Of a stretch of DNA of 37,550 nucleotides, positions 16,123-22,816 are shown piece after piece. A program made the position numbers and the translations under genes. Below the pieces are notes generated by a model. It saw only the letters and a program-made list of their open reading frames with translations. It made no database searches and had not been told where the DNA came from. Each line of letters begins with the position of its first letter. Position 1 is the stretch's first letter. The DNA is from Gemmatimonadota bacterium (GTDB lineage Bacteria; Gemmatimonadota; Gemmatimonadetes; Gemmatimonadales; GWC2-71-9). Location of the stretch: positions 1 through 37,550 of the forward strand of contig QHUZ01000090.1 in NCBI GenBank assembly GCA_003223395.1, in the 5' to 3' direction.

Positions 16123-16387
16123 CGTGGTTTCCTCCAAAACGAGTCATGAAATACCGCACCACTTCTTGAAAGACCGTCGTATTCAGCCGGTAGCGGATGA
16201 ACTGCCCCTCGCGCTCGCTGGCGACGAGGTCCGCCGCCTTGAGGACGCCGAGGTGGTGCGACACCGACGCGAACGCGATTGGAAACTGCTCGGCGATCTC
16301 CCCCGCGGTCCGATCCTTCTCGGTCAGCAACTCGAGGATCTTGCGCCGGGTGGGATCGGCCAGGGCTCGGAACAGCGAATCGTCCAT
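16115..16387 (-). CDS. ArsR-family (SdpR-like) transcriptional repressor
   Basis: A 90-residue winged helix-turn-helix protein: MDDSLFRALADPTRRKILEL at the start, recognition helix IAFASVSHHLGVLKAADLV, wing EREGQFIRYRLN. It has none of the Cys pairs of metal-sensing ArsR proteins, which fits the SdpR type that responds through a partner membrane protein. The gene precedes SdpI with an 8-base overlap. A 20-base palindrome over the promoter is a likely autoregulatory operator. The -10 box lies so close to the ATG that the mRNA is probably leaderless, and there is no ribosome binding site. Confidence 0.9.
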   Translation of the reverse strand: MDDSLFRALADPTRRKILELLTEKDRTAGEIAEQFPIAFASVSHHLGVLKAADLVASEREGQFIRYRLNTTVFQEVVRYFMTRFGGNHDA

Positions 16388-16395
16388 GGGCGAGA

Positions 16396-16424
16396 TATTT
16401 ATACAAGTGTCTAAATGTTGTCAA
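16396..16424 (-). promoter_or_regulatory. Promoter of the ArsR-SdpI-hydrolase operon, near-leaderless
   Basis: On the minus strand TTGACA (16419-16424) is followed after 17 bases by TAAATA (16396-16401), or after 15 bases by TATAAA. A start 7-8 bases further on falls at or within a few bases of the ATG at 16387. Confidence 0.65.
16397..16416. promoter_or_regulatory. Probable ArsR/SdpR operator palindrome
   Basis: ATTTAGACACTTGTATAAAT (minus strand) is an inverted repeat with arms ATTTAGACA and TGTATAAAT, one mismatch, and two central bases. It overlaps the -10 box and spacer, as for ArsR-family autorepressors, and its AT-rich ATTTA ends stand out from the GC-rich surroundings. Confidence 0.6.
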
Positions 16425-16448
16425 GTAGGGGCGCAGCATGCTGCGCCC
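16425..16448. repeat. Palindromic repeat, copy 2
   Basis: Identical over 24 bases to the left and central part of the copy at 14478; the right arm is shortened after GCGCCC, leaving a perfect 20-base palindrome (16429-16448). It abuts the -35 box of the ArsR operon, between divergent genes. Confidence 0.85.
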
Positions 16449-16497
16449 GTCCTGACCTGCGTTGACTAAATCGGCCCCCATCACAAGCTTGCACACC

Positions 16498-17376
16498 ATG
16501 TCCGCTGCGGACAAAGCCCTGGATCGGTCCCGCGCCGTGCGCCGCGTACTCGCGGGACTTTTAGTAGCGAACATCGCGGTCCTCGTGGCCAAAGCCGTCA
16601 TCGGCATGCTGTCCGGCTCACTCGCCGTCATCGGCGACGCCGCGCACTCCTCCGTCGATGCCGCCTATAACGTGCTAGGCCTCGTCGTCGTCCGCGTTGC
16701 GGCACGCGAGCCCGACGAAGACCACCCGTACGGCCACGGCAAGTTCGAAACGCTGGGAGCCCTTGGGATCGTGGTCTTCCTGTCGATCACGTGCTTCGAG
16801 CTGGTGCGCAGCGCCATCGGTCATCTGGTGGCGGGCGGCCACGCGATCCGGATCACCGATCTCGGCCTCGCCCTGCTCGGCGCGACGCTGCTGACGAACA
16901 TATTCGTGGCCTGGTACGAGAACGCCCGAGGCCACGAGCTGTCGAGCGAACTGCTCATCGCCGACGCCGCCCATACGCGCACCGATGTCTTCATCACTAT
17001 CGGGGTGCTGATCGGGGTCCTGTTCTCCCGGCGCGGCGCCACGTGGGTTGATCCCGCCATCGCCATCGTGATCGCATTGCTGATCGTGCGAGTGGCCTAC
17101 CAGATTCTCGCGCGCGCGGTGCCGGTCCTCGTGGACGAGCGCGCCATTCCGGCGCCCACGATCCGGCAAACGGCGCAGGCCGTCGAGGGCGTGAAGAGCG
17201 CCTACAGCATCCGCTCCCGCGGCGGCAACGCCGGTGTCCGCTACGCCGAAGTCACAATCGCCGTGGATCCCGCGGCGAACGTCAGTGATGCGCACGCGAT
17301 CGCCGACGCGGTCGAAGAGCGGCTGAAGAAAGACCTGGAGCTCGAAGCCGTGACGGTGCACGTCGAGCCATGCTGA
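16498..17376 (+). CDS. Cation diffusion facilitator (CDF) family efflux transporter
   Basis: A 292-residue inner-membrane metal/proton antiporter with six helices and a C-terminal cytoplasmic domain. The metal site residues are visible in helix 2 (GDAAHSSVDAAYNVLG, His and Asp) and helix 5 (ADAAHTRTDVFITIG, HxxxD); HxxxD in both positions suggests Zn, Cd, Fe or Mn, but does not settle which. HPYGHGKFE is the usual loop after helix 2. The C-terminal domain ends AVTVHVEPC. I start at ATG 16498 (MSAADKALDRSRAVRRV), since an upstream TTG at 16462 adds an atypical 12 residues. The stop overlaps the following gene by 7 bases if that gene starts at 17370. Confidence 0.9.
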   Translation: MSAADKALDRSRAVRRVLAGLLVANIAVLVAKAVIGMLSGSLAVIGDAAHSSVDAAYNVLGLVVVRVAAREPDEDHPYGHGKFETLGALGIVVFLSITCFELVRSAIGHLVAGGHAIRITDLGLALLGATLLTNIFVAWYENARGHELSSELLIADAAHTRTDVFITIGVLIGVLFSRRGATWVDPAIAIVIALLIVRVAYQILARAVPVLVDERAIPAPTIRQTAQAVEGVKSAYSIRSRGGNAGVRYAEVTIAVDPAANVSDAHAIADAVEERLKKDLELEAVTVHVEPC

Positions 17377-18242
17377 GTTCCCTGCCCTTCGAGCGCACCA
17401 GCAGCACAGGGATGGCACCTGTGCGCCGCGTGCCACGGTCACTGAAGCAGGAGTACCAGGAGTTCATTCTCCAGCGCCTGGAGGAGTACAAGAACACGGT
17501 GCCGCGGGCGGAGCTCCTGAAGATCGGCGACGAAGCGGTGCGCGAGCTGCAGGCCGGCGCGCAAGACCAATACCTGCTGACCGAAGTGCTGCTGCTCGAG
17601 CATGTGGACCGCATCATCGCGCGCCGCCTGCGGCTGCCGTCATTTCCGCGCTGGCGCCAGAAGCATCGCACGCTGCGGGAGGCGCAGCGGGCGCCGACGC
17701 ACTGGGGGCTGGACCGCGCGCATCCGATCGTCCCCTGGGCGGCACGGCTCGAGCCGGGTGACGTCGTCGTCGTGCTCGGCGCCGCCGCGTTAGGCGAAGC
17801 GCTATTCCTGGCAGCCCACGACGCCGAAGTGTTTTTGCTGGACCAGGATCTGGGGGCGGTCGAGGCGGCCGAAGGCCGCGCAGTTGCCGAACAGCTTGCG
17901 GGTGCGTTTCAGGCGTTGGTGATCAACTTCGGGAGCTGGTTTCCCGACCTGGCGCCGTCCCTCGTGGCGATCGCGCCGGCGTGTCTCGGTTCATTGCGCG
18001 CGAGACAGCGCACGTCATTGATTGGCGATCTACAAGTGAGGACGCCCTCGGGAGGGGTGCATGTGATTCTCCCGCCCGCCGCCGAGAACCGAGAAGTCAT
18101 TCCGCTCGCTCCCGAGGCGCTCCAGACGCTGTATCAGGGCTGGCAGGTCCAACGCGGGGGGACGCGCCGCTCGAAACGTTCGGGGTTCACCGCGATCAAG
18201 CCACCGCGTCGGCTCGACACGGCGCTGAACGTGTCCGAGTGA
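17370..18242 (+). CDS. Hypothetical protein with degenerate methyltransferase-like Rossmann core
   Basis: A protein of up to 290 residues with no membrane segment. Residues about 25-110 are charged and helical (RSLKQEYQEFILQRLEEYKN, VLLLEHVDRIIARRLRLP). Residues about 120-200 read as a Rossmann unit: RLEPGDVVVVLGAAALGEAL, then VFLLDQDLGAVEAAEGRAV. These are laid out like motif I and the acidic second strand of class I methyltransferases, but the usual GxGxG is GAAALGE, so SAM binding is doubtful. A basic C-terminal tail follows (GGTRRSKRSGFTAIKPPRR). Start 17370 overlaps the CDF stop by 7 bases; ATG 17412 (MAPVRRVPRSLKQEYQ) is equally likely. Function unknown. Confidence 0.7.
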   Translation: MLSSLPFERTSSTGMAPVRRVPRSLKQEYQEFILQRLEEYKNTVPRAELLKIGDEAVRELQAGAQDQYLLTEVLLLEHVDRIIARRLRLPSFPRWRQKHRTLREAQRAPTHWGLDRAHPIVPWAARLEPGDVVVVLGAAALGEALFLAAHDAEVFLLDQDLGAVEAAEGRAVAEQLAGAFQALVINFGSWFPDLAPSLVAIAPACLGSLRARQRTSLIGDLQVRTPSGGVHVILPPAAENREVIPLAPEALQTLYQGWQVQRGGTRRSKRSGFTAIKPPRRLDTALNVSE

Positions 18243-18348
18243 CTCTGCGGGATCAATTAACAACTGTAACCCGTTGGCATGTCTGCACGTAGCACGATGG
18301 CAGCGTGGCAGGATTGTTGCTTGGCTCGCCGGCATGACCAGCCTTCCT

Positions 18349-18501
18349 ATGGTACTCGACGATGAGCCGATGGGCATCATCCTGCGCGCCGGACAACAGA
18401 TTCTGAGACCGGCCAAGATCTGGGCCTACTGCTGGTTCCTCGATGAGGGGGAAGATGGCGATCACACGCATCGCCATTTGCCGGTAGACCCGAAGGTCTG
18501 A
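18349..18501 (+). CDS. Small protein of about 50 residues
   Basis: A short frame reading MVLDDEPMGIILRAGQQILR, then PAKIWAYCWFLDEGEDGDHT and a His-rich end. An in-frame ATG at 18334 would add five residues. It is acidic in the middle, and the block EPMGIILRAG then PAKIWAYCWF looks like a conserved small-protein layout. There is no clear ribosome binding site and the promoter is not evident, so coding is likely but not certain. The gap on its left (18243-18348) shows nothing else. Confidence 0.45.
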   Translation: MVLDDEPMGIILRAGQQILRPAKIWAYCWFLDEGEDGDHTHRHLPVDPKV

Positions 18502-18507
18502 ACCCAG

Positions 18508-18933
18508 CTACAACCGAAAGTTGAACCGGAGCCCCAGGCTCCGATTGTTTTGCACGGCGTGAAGTTCAATCAGCACCATCGCCAGCCAAATCCCCCGCCG
18601 TAGTTCCGGGTCTTTGATCTTCGGTACCAGAAAAGCGTTGGCGAGCAACCCCGTCGCAATCATGAGGTTTGCCCGACCTAGCGAAGGGTGTGTGCCGAGC
18701 AAGGGGTTGGACTCGGGGAGTCCCTGCCTAATGCCATCGACAGTCGTGAGCCAGTCCGCCGCGATGAGAATGGTGGAACTGAAACGCAGCGCGTGATCCT
18801 GCCATTCGAGCGCTGCAAGCTGGGGCTTGCGGAGGTCCTTTACGAGGCGCCCGAGCGGACCCTGATTGTGAGACGGATCGTCGCCGCCTACCAAGGCACT
18901 CGAGACGGCCAGAATGAGCAGCCCACCAGCCAC
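18508..18933 (-). CDS. Small membrane protein of unknown function (DUF5658-like layout)
   Basis: A 141-residue protein starting at GTG 18933, with GGAG eight bases upstream. It has an N-terminal hydrophobic segment (GGLLILAVSSALVGG), then a charged stretch, then two or three helices: STILIAADWLTTVDGIRQGL, LMIATGLLANAFLVPKI and GIWLAMVLIELHAVQNN. The PESNPLLGTHPSLGRAN segment after the first helix (D-x-x-TT...NP-hydrophobic-L) resembles small membrane proteins of the DUF5658 kind, but this is a pattern match only. It is convergent with the small gene on its left and divergent from formate dehydrogenase. Function unknown. Confidence 0.65.
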   Translation of the reverse strand: MAGGLLILAVSSALVGGDDPSHNQGPLGRLVKDLRKPQLAALEWQDHALRFSSTILIAADWLTTVDGIRQGLPESNPLLGTHPSLGRANLMIATGLLANAFLVPKIKDPELRRGIWLAMVLIELHAVQNNRSLGLRFNFRL

Positions 18934-19135
18934 AGAGATGCTCCAAAAGGGGGGGTGTCGTCACTGCAACCACTCCCTCTTGAAGCAAGACTCGCACCCA
19001 CGCTTTACGCTCACTTCGCCGTGCTCGATCAAGAAAACCCCATCACGAGTGATGCTGGTATACAACAGGTTCAGCCCGCGCCGTGCTGGCCGCTCATCCT
19101 TTGCAATAGCCGCGGAGACGGGTACTTATAGAGCT
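18934..19135 (+). promoter_or_regulatory. fdh upstream region with possible leaderless promoter
   Basis: This 202-base gap separates divergent genes. On the plus strand TTGCAA at 19101-19106 and TACTTA at 19123-19128 are 16 bases apart, and a start about seven bases later would fall at the fdh ATG (19136). No ribosome binding site lies within 15 bases of the ATG; the nearest GGAG is too far. The frame is open upstream on the plus strand, but the encoded residues (for example CRHCNHSLLKQD) are not part of known formate dehydrogenases. Confidence 0.3.
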
Positions 19136-22069
19136 ATGGCGAAGCTGTTGATCGACGGCCGCGCCGTCCCCGCAGCGGACGGCCAGACCATCCTCGATGC
19201 GGCGCGAGCCGCAGGCATCGAGATCCCAACGCTCTGCTGGTATCCGACGTTGCCGATCGTCGGCAACTGCCGCATTTGCCTCGTCTCGGCCGAAGGCCAG
19301 CCGAAGCTCATCCCGGCGTGCGCCACCAAAGTTGCGGACGGGATGGTGGTGACCACGCAGTCCCACGCCGCGGTCGAAAACCGCAAGGGGGTGCTGCGCC
19401 TCCTCGCCGAGCGCTACCCTGCCGATCATCTCCGCAACGGCGGTCGGGCTAACCCGCGCAACGAGTTCGAACGGTATCTCGTGCAATACGACGTCGTCCC
19501 GACGCCCCTCGAGGACCGCGATCTGTCGCTGCGCTCGGGGGACGAGCGGCCCGGCGACCCGATGATCCGCCACGACATGTCCACCTGCATCCTCTGCACA
19601 CGCTGCGTGCGCGCCTGCGAGGACATTCAGGTCGTTGGCGTGCTCGATGTCGGCTACCGCGGCGAGCACGCCGAAATCATCGTCGGCGCCGACGGCGACC
19701 CCGACAAGGCCGGGTGCACGTGGTGCGGCGAGTGTGTGCGCGTCTGTCCCACCGGCGCGATCTTCGAGGTGATGCCGCGCCAGCGGTTCGCCCCCGAGCA
19801 GATCCGACACCCGGACAAGGTCGTGCGCTCGGTCTGCCCGTATTGCGGCGTCGGCTGTCAGGTGGACCTGCACGTTGCCGACAACAAGGTCATCCGCGTC
19901 ACGTCCCCCGACATCGAGCTGAACACCCCCAACCAGGGCTCCACCTGCGTGAAGGGCCGCTTCGGCTACGATTTCCCGCAGCACCGCGACCGCCTCACTC
20001 GGCCGCTGATAAGAAGGGGCTGGGAGAAGGGGATTGGGGGCTGGGTGTGGAAAGGAGCCAACGGTCCCGAACGGCGCGCGGGACCTTGGCGGACGATCGA
20101 AGCGGAAGGAAAGCGGCCCAAGCCCGGCACGCCGCCGCGCGCCACCGGCAAGAGCGTGCGCGCGCTGCCGCTGCTCGACCGGCTGGACCTGGACATCCGC
20201 GACCGCGTCGCGACCCCGGAGGACTGGTACACGCCGTTCCGTGAGGCCACCTGGGAGGAAGCGCTCGAGCTGACGTCCCAGGAGCTGCTCCGGATCAAGG
20301 CGGCCCGCGGTCCTGATGCCCTCGCCTGCTTCTCCTCGGCCAAGTGCTCGAACGAAGAGAACTACCTCATGATGCGGCTGTTCCGCGGCGCCCTGGGCAC
20401 GAACAACGTGGACCACTGCACGCGGCTGTGTCATTCGACGTCGGTGGCGGCAATGCAGCGCGCGATCAACACCGCGGCGGCGTCCGGCTCGATGCGCGAA
20501 ATCGAGCAGGCCTGCGACGTCATCTTCATCGCCGGCGCCAACACGACGGAGTCGCACCCGGTCTTCGGCGCGGCGCTGAAGCGCGCGCACGAGAAGCGCG
20601 CCAAACTGATCGTCGCCGACCCTCGCCGCACCGAGCTGGCGGGGCGCGCCGACATTCACCTGCAAATGCAGCCCGGCACCGACGTCGCCCTCTACTCGGC
20701 GATGTTGAATCACGTTTTGGGACAAGGGTTGGAGAATAGGGATTTCATCGCCAAGCGTACGCATGATTTTGAGAAGGTCCGCGCAGCCGTAAAGCCCTAC
20801 ACGCCCGAGAAGGCGGCGAAGATCACCGGCGTCCCTGCCGAGAAGATTCGTCGCGCCGCGGAGACATATGCCCGAGGCCCCAACACCTCGACCCTGTGGG
20901 CGATGGGGCTCACCCAGCACGCCAACGGCACCGACATCGTGACGTCGCTGCTCAATCTGATGTTCGCCTGCGGCATGATCGGGCGCTGGGGCGCAGCGAT
21001 GTTGCCGGTGCGCGGCCAGAACAACGTGCAGGGCGCGTCCGATGTCGGTGCGATTCCATTCGTCTATACCGACTATCAGCCGGTCGGCGATCGCAAAGTG
21101 CGCGAGCGCTTCGCCAAGACCTGGAGCGTGCCCGAAGAATCGCTGTCGCTCAAGAGTGGCCTCATGGTCACCGAGGTGGTGAAACCAGAGAGCGGGGTGC
21201 GCGGGATGTACATCATGGGCGAGAACCCCCTCATCTCCGACCCCGACATCGCGCACGCCGAACACTGGTTCCAGGAGCTCGAGTTCCTGGCGGTGCAGGA
21301 CCTCTTTCTCACCGAGACGGCGCGCTACGCCGACGTCGTACTGCCGGGGGCGAGTTTTGCCGAGAAGACAGGCACGTTCGTCAACACCGAGCGTCGCATT
21401 CAGCTCACGCGCAAGGCCTGTAGTCCACCCGGAGCAGCTCGCGGTGATCTTGAAATTCTGATCGACCTCTCGAACCGTCTGGGACTCACGACGCCGTTCC
21501 GAGAGGCTGAGGAGGTCATGCGCGAGATCGCGCGTGTGACCCCAAGTTGGGCCGGCGTCACGTATCCGCGACTCGAAGGACCCGGCTTGCAGTACCCGGT
21601 CCCGAATCCCGAGCATCCCGGCACATCGTTCCTGTTCGACCACGCGTTCCCCACGGGCGATGGCCGAGCCACCTTCGTGGCCGTCGCGTACACCGATCCC
21701 GTCGAGCTGCCGGACGATGAGTACCCGTTCGTGATGAACACCGGTCGCCAGCTCTACCACTGGCATACCGGCACGATGACGCGGCGCGCCAGCGGCCTCG
21801 ATGCCCGCGAGCCGACGGCGATCGTCGAGATTCACCCCGACGACGCGAAACTGCTTGGCGTCCGGGAAGGCGAGCTCGTGCGGCTGACCTCGCGCCGCAA
21901 CTCGATGGTCAGCGCTGCCCGCATCTCCGAACGCGTAGCCCGCGGGCAGGTGTTCGTGCCGTTCCACTTCCGCGAAGCGGCGGCCAATCTGCTCACGAAC
22001 CCCGTGCTGGACCCCTACGCGAAGATGGCCGAGCTGAAGGTCTGCGCCGTGCGGCTCGAACGCGCGTGA
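19136..22069 (+). CDS. Formate dehydrogenase alpha subunit, NAD-linked type with iron-sulphur N-terminus
   Basis: A 977-residue molybdo/tungsto-bis-PGD enzyme oxidising formate to CO2. Residues 1-80 form a 2Fe-2S domain with Cys34, Cys45, Cys48 and Cys62. Residues about 145-215 are a two-cluster ferredoxin domain (CILCTRCVRAC at 151-161, CTWCGECVRVC). Then comes the Mo-domain 4Fe-4S site (CPYCGVGC). The active-site ligand is Cys432 in RLCHSTSVA, with the conserved His after it, so it is a Cys and not a selenocysteine enzyme. The region where related proteins have the HxxxCxxCxxxxxC cluster reads DHLRNGGRANPRNEFERY, with no cysteine. Residues 292-366 are an insertion before FREATWEEAL. No NuoE/NuoF-like partner is beside it. 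The stop overlaps the SDR start by 4 bases. Confidence 0.9.
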   Translation: MAKLLIDGRAVPAADGQTILDAARAAGIEIPTLCWYPTLPIVGNCRICLVSAEGQPKLIPACATKVADGMVVTTQSHAAVENRKGVLRLLAERYPADHLRNGGRANPRNEFERYLVQYDVVPTPLEDRDLSLRSGDERPGDPMIRHDMSTCILCTRCVRACEDIQVVGVLDVGYRGEHAEIIVGADGDPDKAGCTWCGECVRVCPTGAIFEVMPRQRFAPEQIRHPDKVVRSVCPYCGVGCQVDLHVADNKVIRVTSPDIELNTPNQGSTCVKGRFGYDFPQHRDRLTRPLIRRGWEKGIGGWVWKGANGPERRAGPWRTIEAEGKRPKPGTPPRATGKSVRALPLLDRLDLDIRDRVATPEDWYTPFREATWEEALELTSQELLRIKAARGPDALACFSSAKCSNEENYLMMRLFRGALGTNNVDHCTRLCHSTSVAAMQRAINTAAASGSMREIEQACDVIFIAGANTTESHPVFGAALKRAHEKRAKLIVADPRRTELAGRADIHLQMQPGTDVALYSAMLNHVLGQGLENRDFIAKRTHDFEKVRAAVKPYTPEKAAKITGVPAEKIRRAAETYARGPNTSTLWAMGLTQHANGTDIVTSLLNLMFACGMIGRWGAAMLPVRGQNNVQGASDVGAIPFVYTDYQPVGDRKVRERFAKTWSVPEESLSLKSGLMVTEVVKPESGVRGMYIMGENPLISDPDIAHAEHWFQELEFLAVQDLFLTETARYADVVLPGASFAEKTGTFVNTERRIQLTRKACSPPGAARGDLEILIDLSNRLGLTTPFREAEEVMREIARVTPSWAGVTYPRLEGPGLQYPVPNPEHPGTSFLFDHAFPTGDGRATFVAVAYTDPVELPDDEYPFVMNTGRQLYHWHTGTMTRRASGLDAREPTAIVEIHPDDAKLLGVREGELVRLTSRRNSMVSAARISERVARGQVFVPFHFREAAANLLTNPVLDPYAKMAELKVCAVRLERA
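20016..20045 (+). other. G-quadruplex-capable tract inside fdh
   Basis: Five G-runs (GGGG, GGG, GGGG, GGGGG, GGG) with 2-4 base loops lie on the coding strand, at codons 294-304. They form the beginning of the insertion between the iron-sulphur and molybdenum domains, encoding RGWEKGIGGWVWKG. The sequence resembles intergenic G-rich repeats more than coding DNA of its neighbours. Confidence 0.6.
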
Positions 22070-22779
22070 ACCTCGGGCTGAAAGGCCGCGTCGCGCTGGT
22101 CTGTGGCGGCACCCGCGGCCTCGGCCGCGCCGTCGCGGACATCCTGGAGGAAGAGGGGGCGCAGGTCGCGATCAACGGACGCAAGGATGCGCCGTTCCCC
22201 GCCGATGTGTCGGATCCGGAGCAGGCCACCGCGCTGGTGCACCGCGTCGCGGAGAAATTTGGCCGCCTCGATATCCTGTTCTGCAATGCGGGCGGCCCGC
22301 CCGCCGCACCGTTCAAGGATCAGCCGGTTGACGCCTGGCAGAAGGCGATCGCCCTGAACCTGCTCTCGACGATCCATCTGGCTCGCGCTGCGGTACCGAT
22401 CATGGGCAAAGCGAAATGGGGCCGGATCATCTGCCTCGCGTCCGTCGCTGCGTTGCAGCCGCTGCCCGGTCTCATCCTTTCTTCGACCGCGCGCGCCGGC
22501 GTCCTGGGATTTGCCAAGGCGCTGTCGGACGAGGTCGCGAAAGATGGCATCACGGTGAACAGCATCTGCCCCGGCTTCATCGCGACCGAGCGCATCGCAG
22601 AGCTGTCGAAGGCCCGTCCCGAGATGATCAAGCAGCGCCTGGCCGAAATACCGATGGGGCGAATCGGCACACCGGCGGAGCTCGCCGCGGCCGTCGTGTT
22701 CCTGGCGTCCGAACTGGCCAGCTATATTACCGGCGCCGTGCTGCAGGTAGACGGTGGCTTCACGCGTTCGATCTTCTAA
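22066..22779 (+). CDS. Atypical short-chain dehydrogenase/reductase without YxxxK
   Basis: A 237-residue Rossmann protein of the SDR fold. The cofactor loop is GGTRGLGRA, followed by FCNAGGPP, IALNLLSTI and the end GAVLQVDGGFTR, all normal for FabG-like SDRs. In the active site the Ser is in LASVAALQP, but the YxxxK stretch reads SSTARAGVLGF, so Tyr is Ser and Lys is Arg. This matches the subgroup described as resembling beta-ketoacyl-ACP reductase with an imperfect tetrad. The start GTG 22066 overlaps the fdh stop by 4 bases. It may be an oxidoreductase with different chemistry or a non-catalytic binding protein. Confidence 0.85.
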   Translation: MNLGLKGRVALVCGGTRGLGRAVADILEEEGAQVAINGRKDAPFPADVSDPEQATALVHRVAEKFGRLDILFCNAGGPPAAPFKDQPVDAWQKAIALNLLSTIHLARAAVPIMGKAKWGRIICLASVAALQPLPGLILSSTARAGVLGFAKALSDEVAKDGITVNSICPGFIATERIAELSKARPEMIKQRLAEIPMGRIGTPAELAAAVVFLASELASYITGAVLQVDGGFTRSIF

Positions 22780-22780
22780 C

Positions 22781-22809
22781 GTATCCCGCTTCTCGCATCC
22801 CGCATCCCG
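22781..22809 (+). repeat. CGCATCC direct repeats before tdh
   Basis: The 37-base gap between the SDR gene and tdh consists of GTATCCC and two joined CGCATCC units ending CCGAG. It leaves tdh without a clear ribosome binding site. Low-complexity, of the same kind as the other junction repeats of this window. Confidence 0.55.
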
Positions 22810-22816
22810 AGTGCAC

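Noticed and set aside
16462-16490. TTGACT at 16462 as -35 box of a leaderless promoter for the cation efflux gene.
   Set aside because: The hexamer at the right distance (AAGCTT) is a poor -10 box, so I do not report it as a promoter.
18914-19135. N-terminal extension of formate dehydrogenase with CRHCNHSLLKQD.
   Set aside because: The frame is open, but the 2Fe-2S domain starts at MAKLLIDGR and the extension overlaps the start of the divergent gene; the Cys pair is most likely chance.
19094-21967. Very long minus-strand frame opposite formate dehydrogenase.
   Set aside because: The plus strand has all motifs of formate dehydrogenase in order. The minus frame is Arg-, His- and Asp-rich without any domain, as expected for GC-rich antisense shadow.
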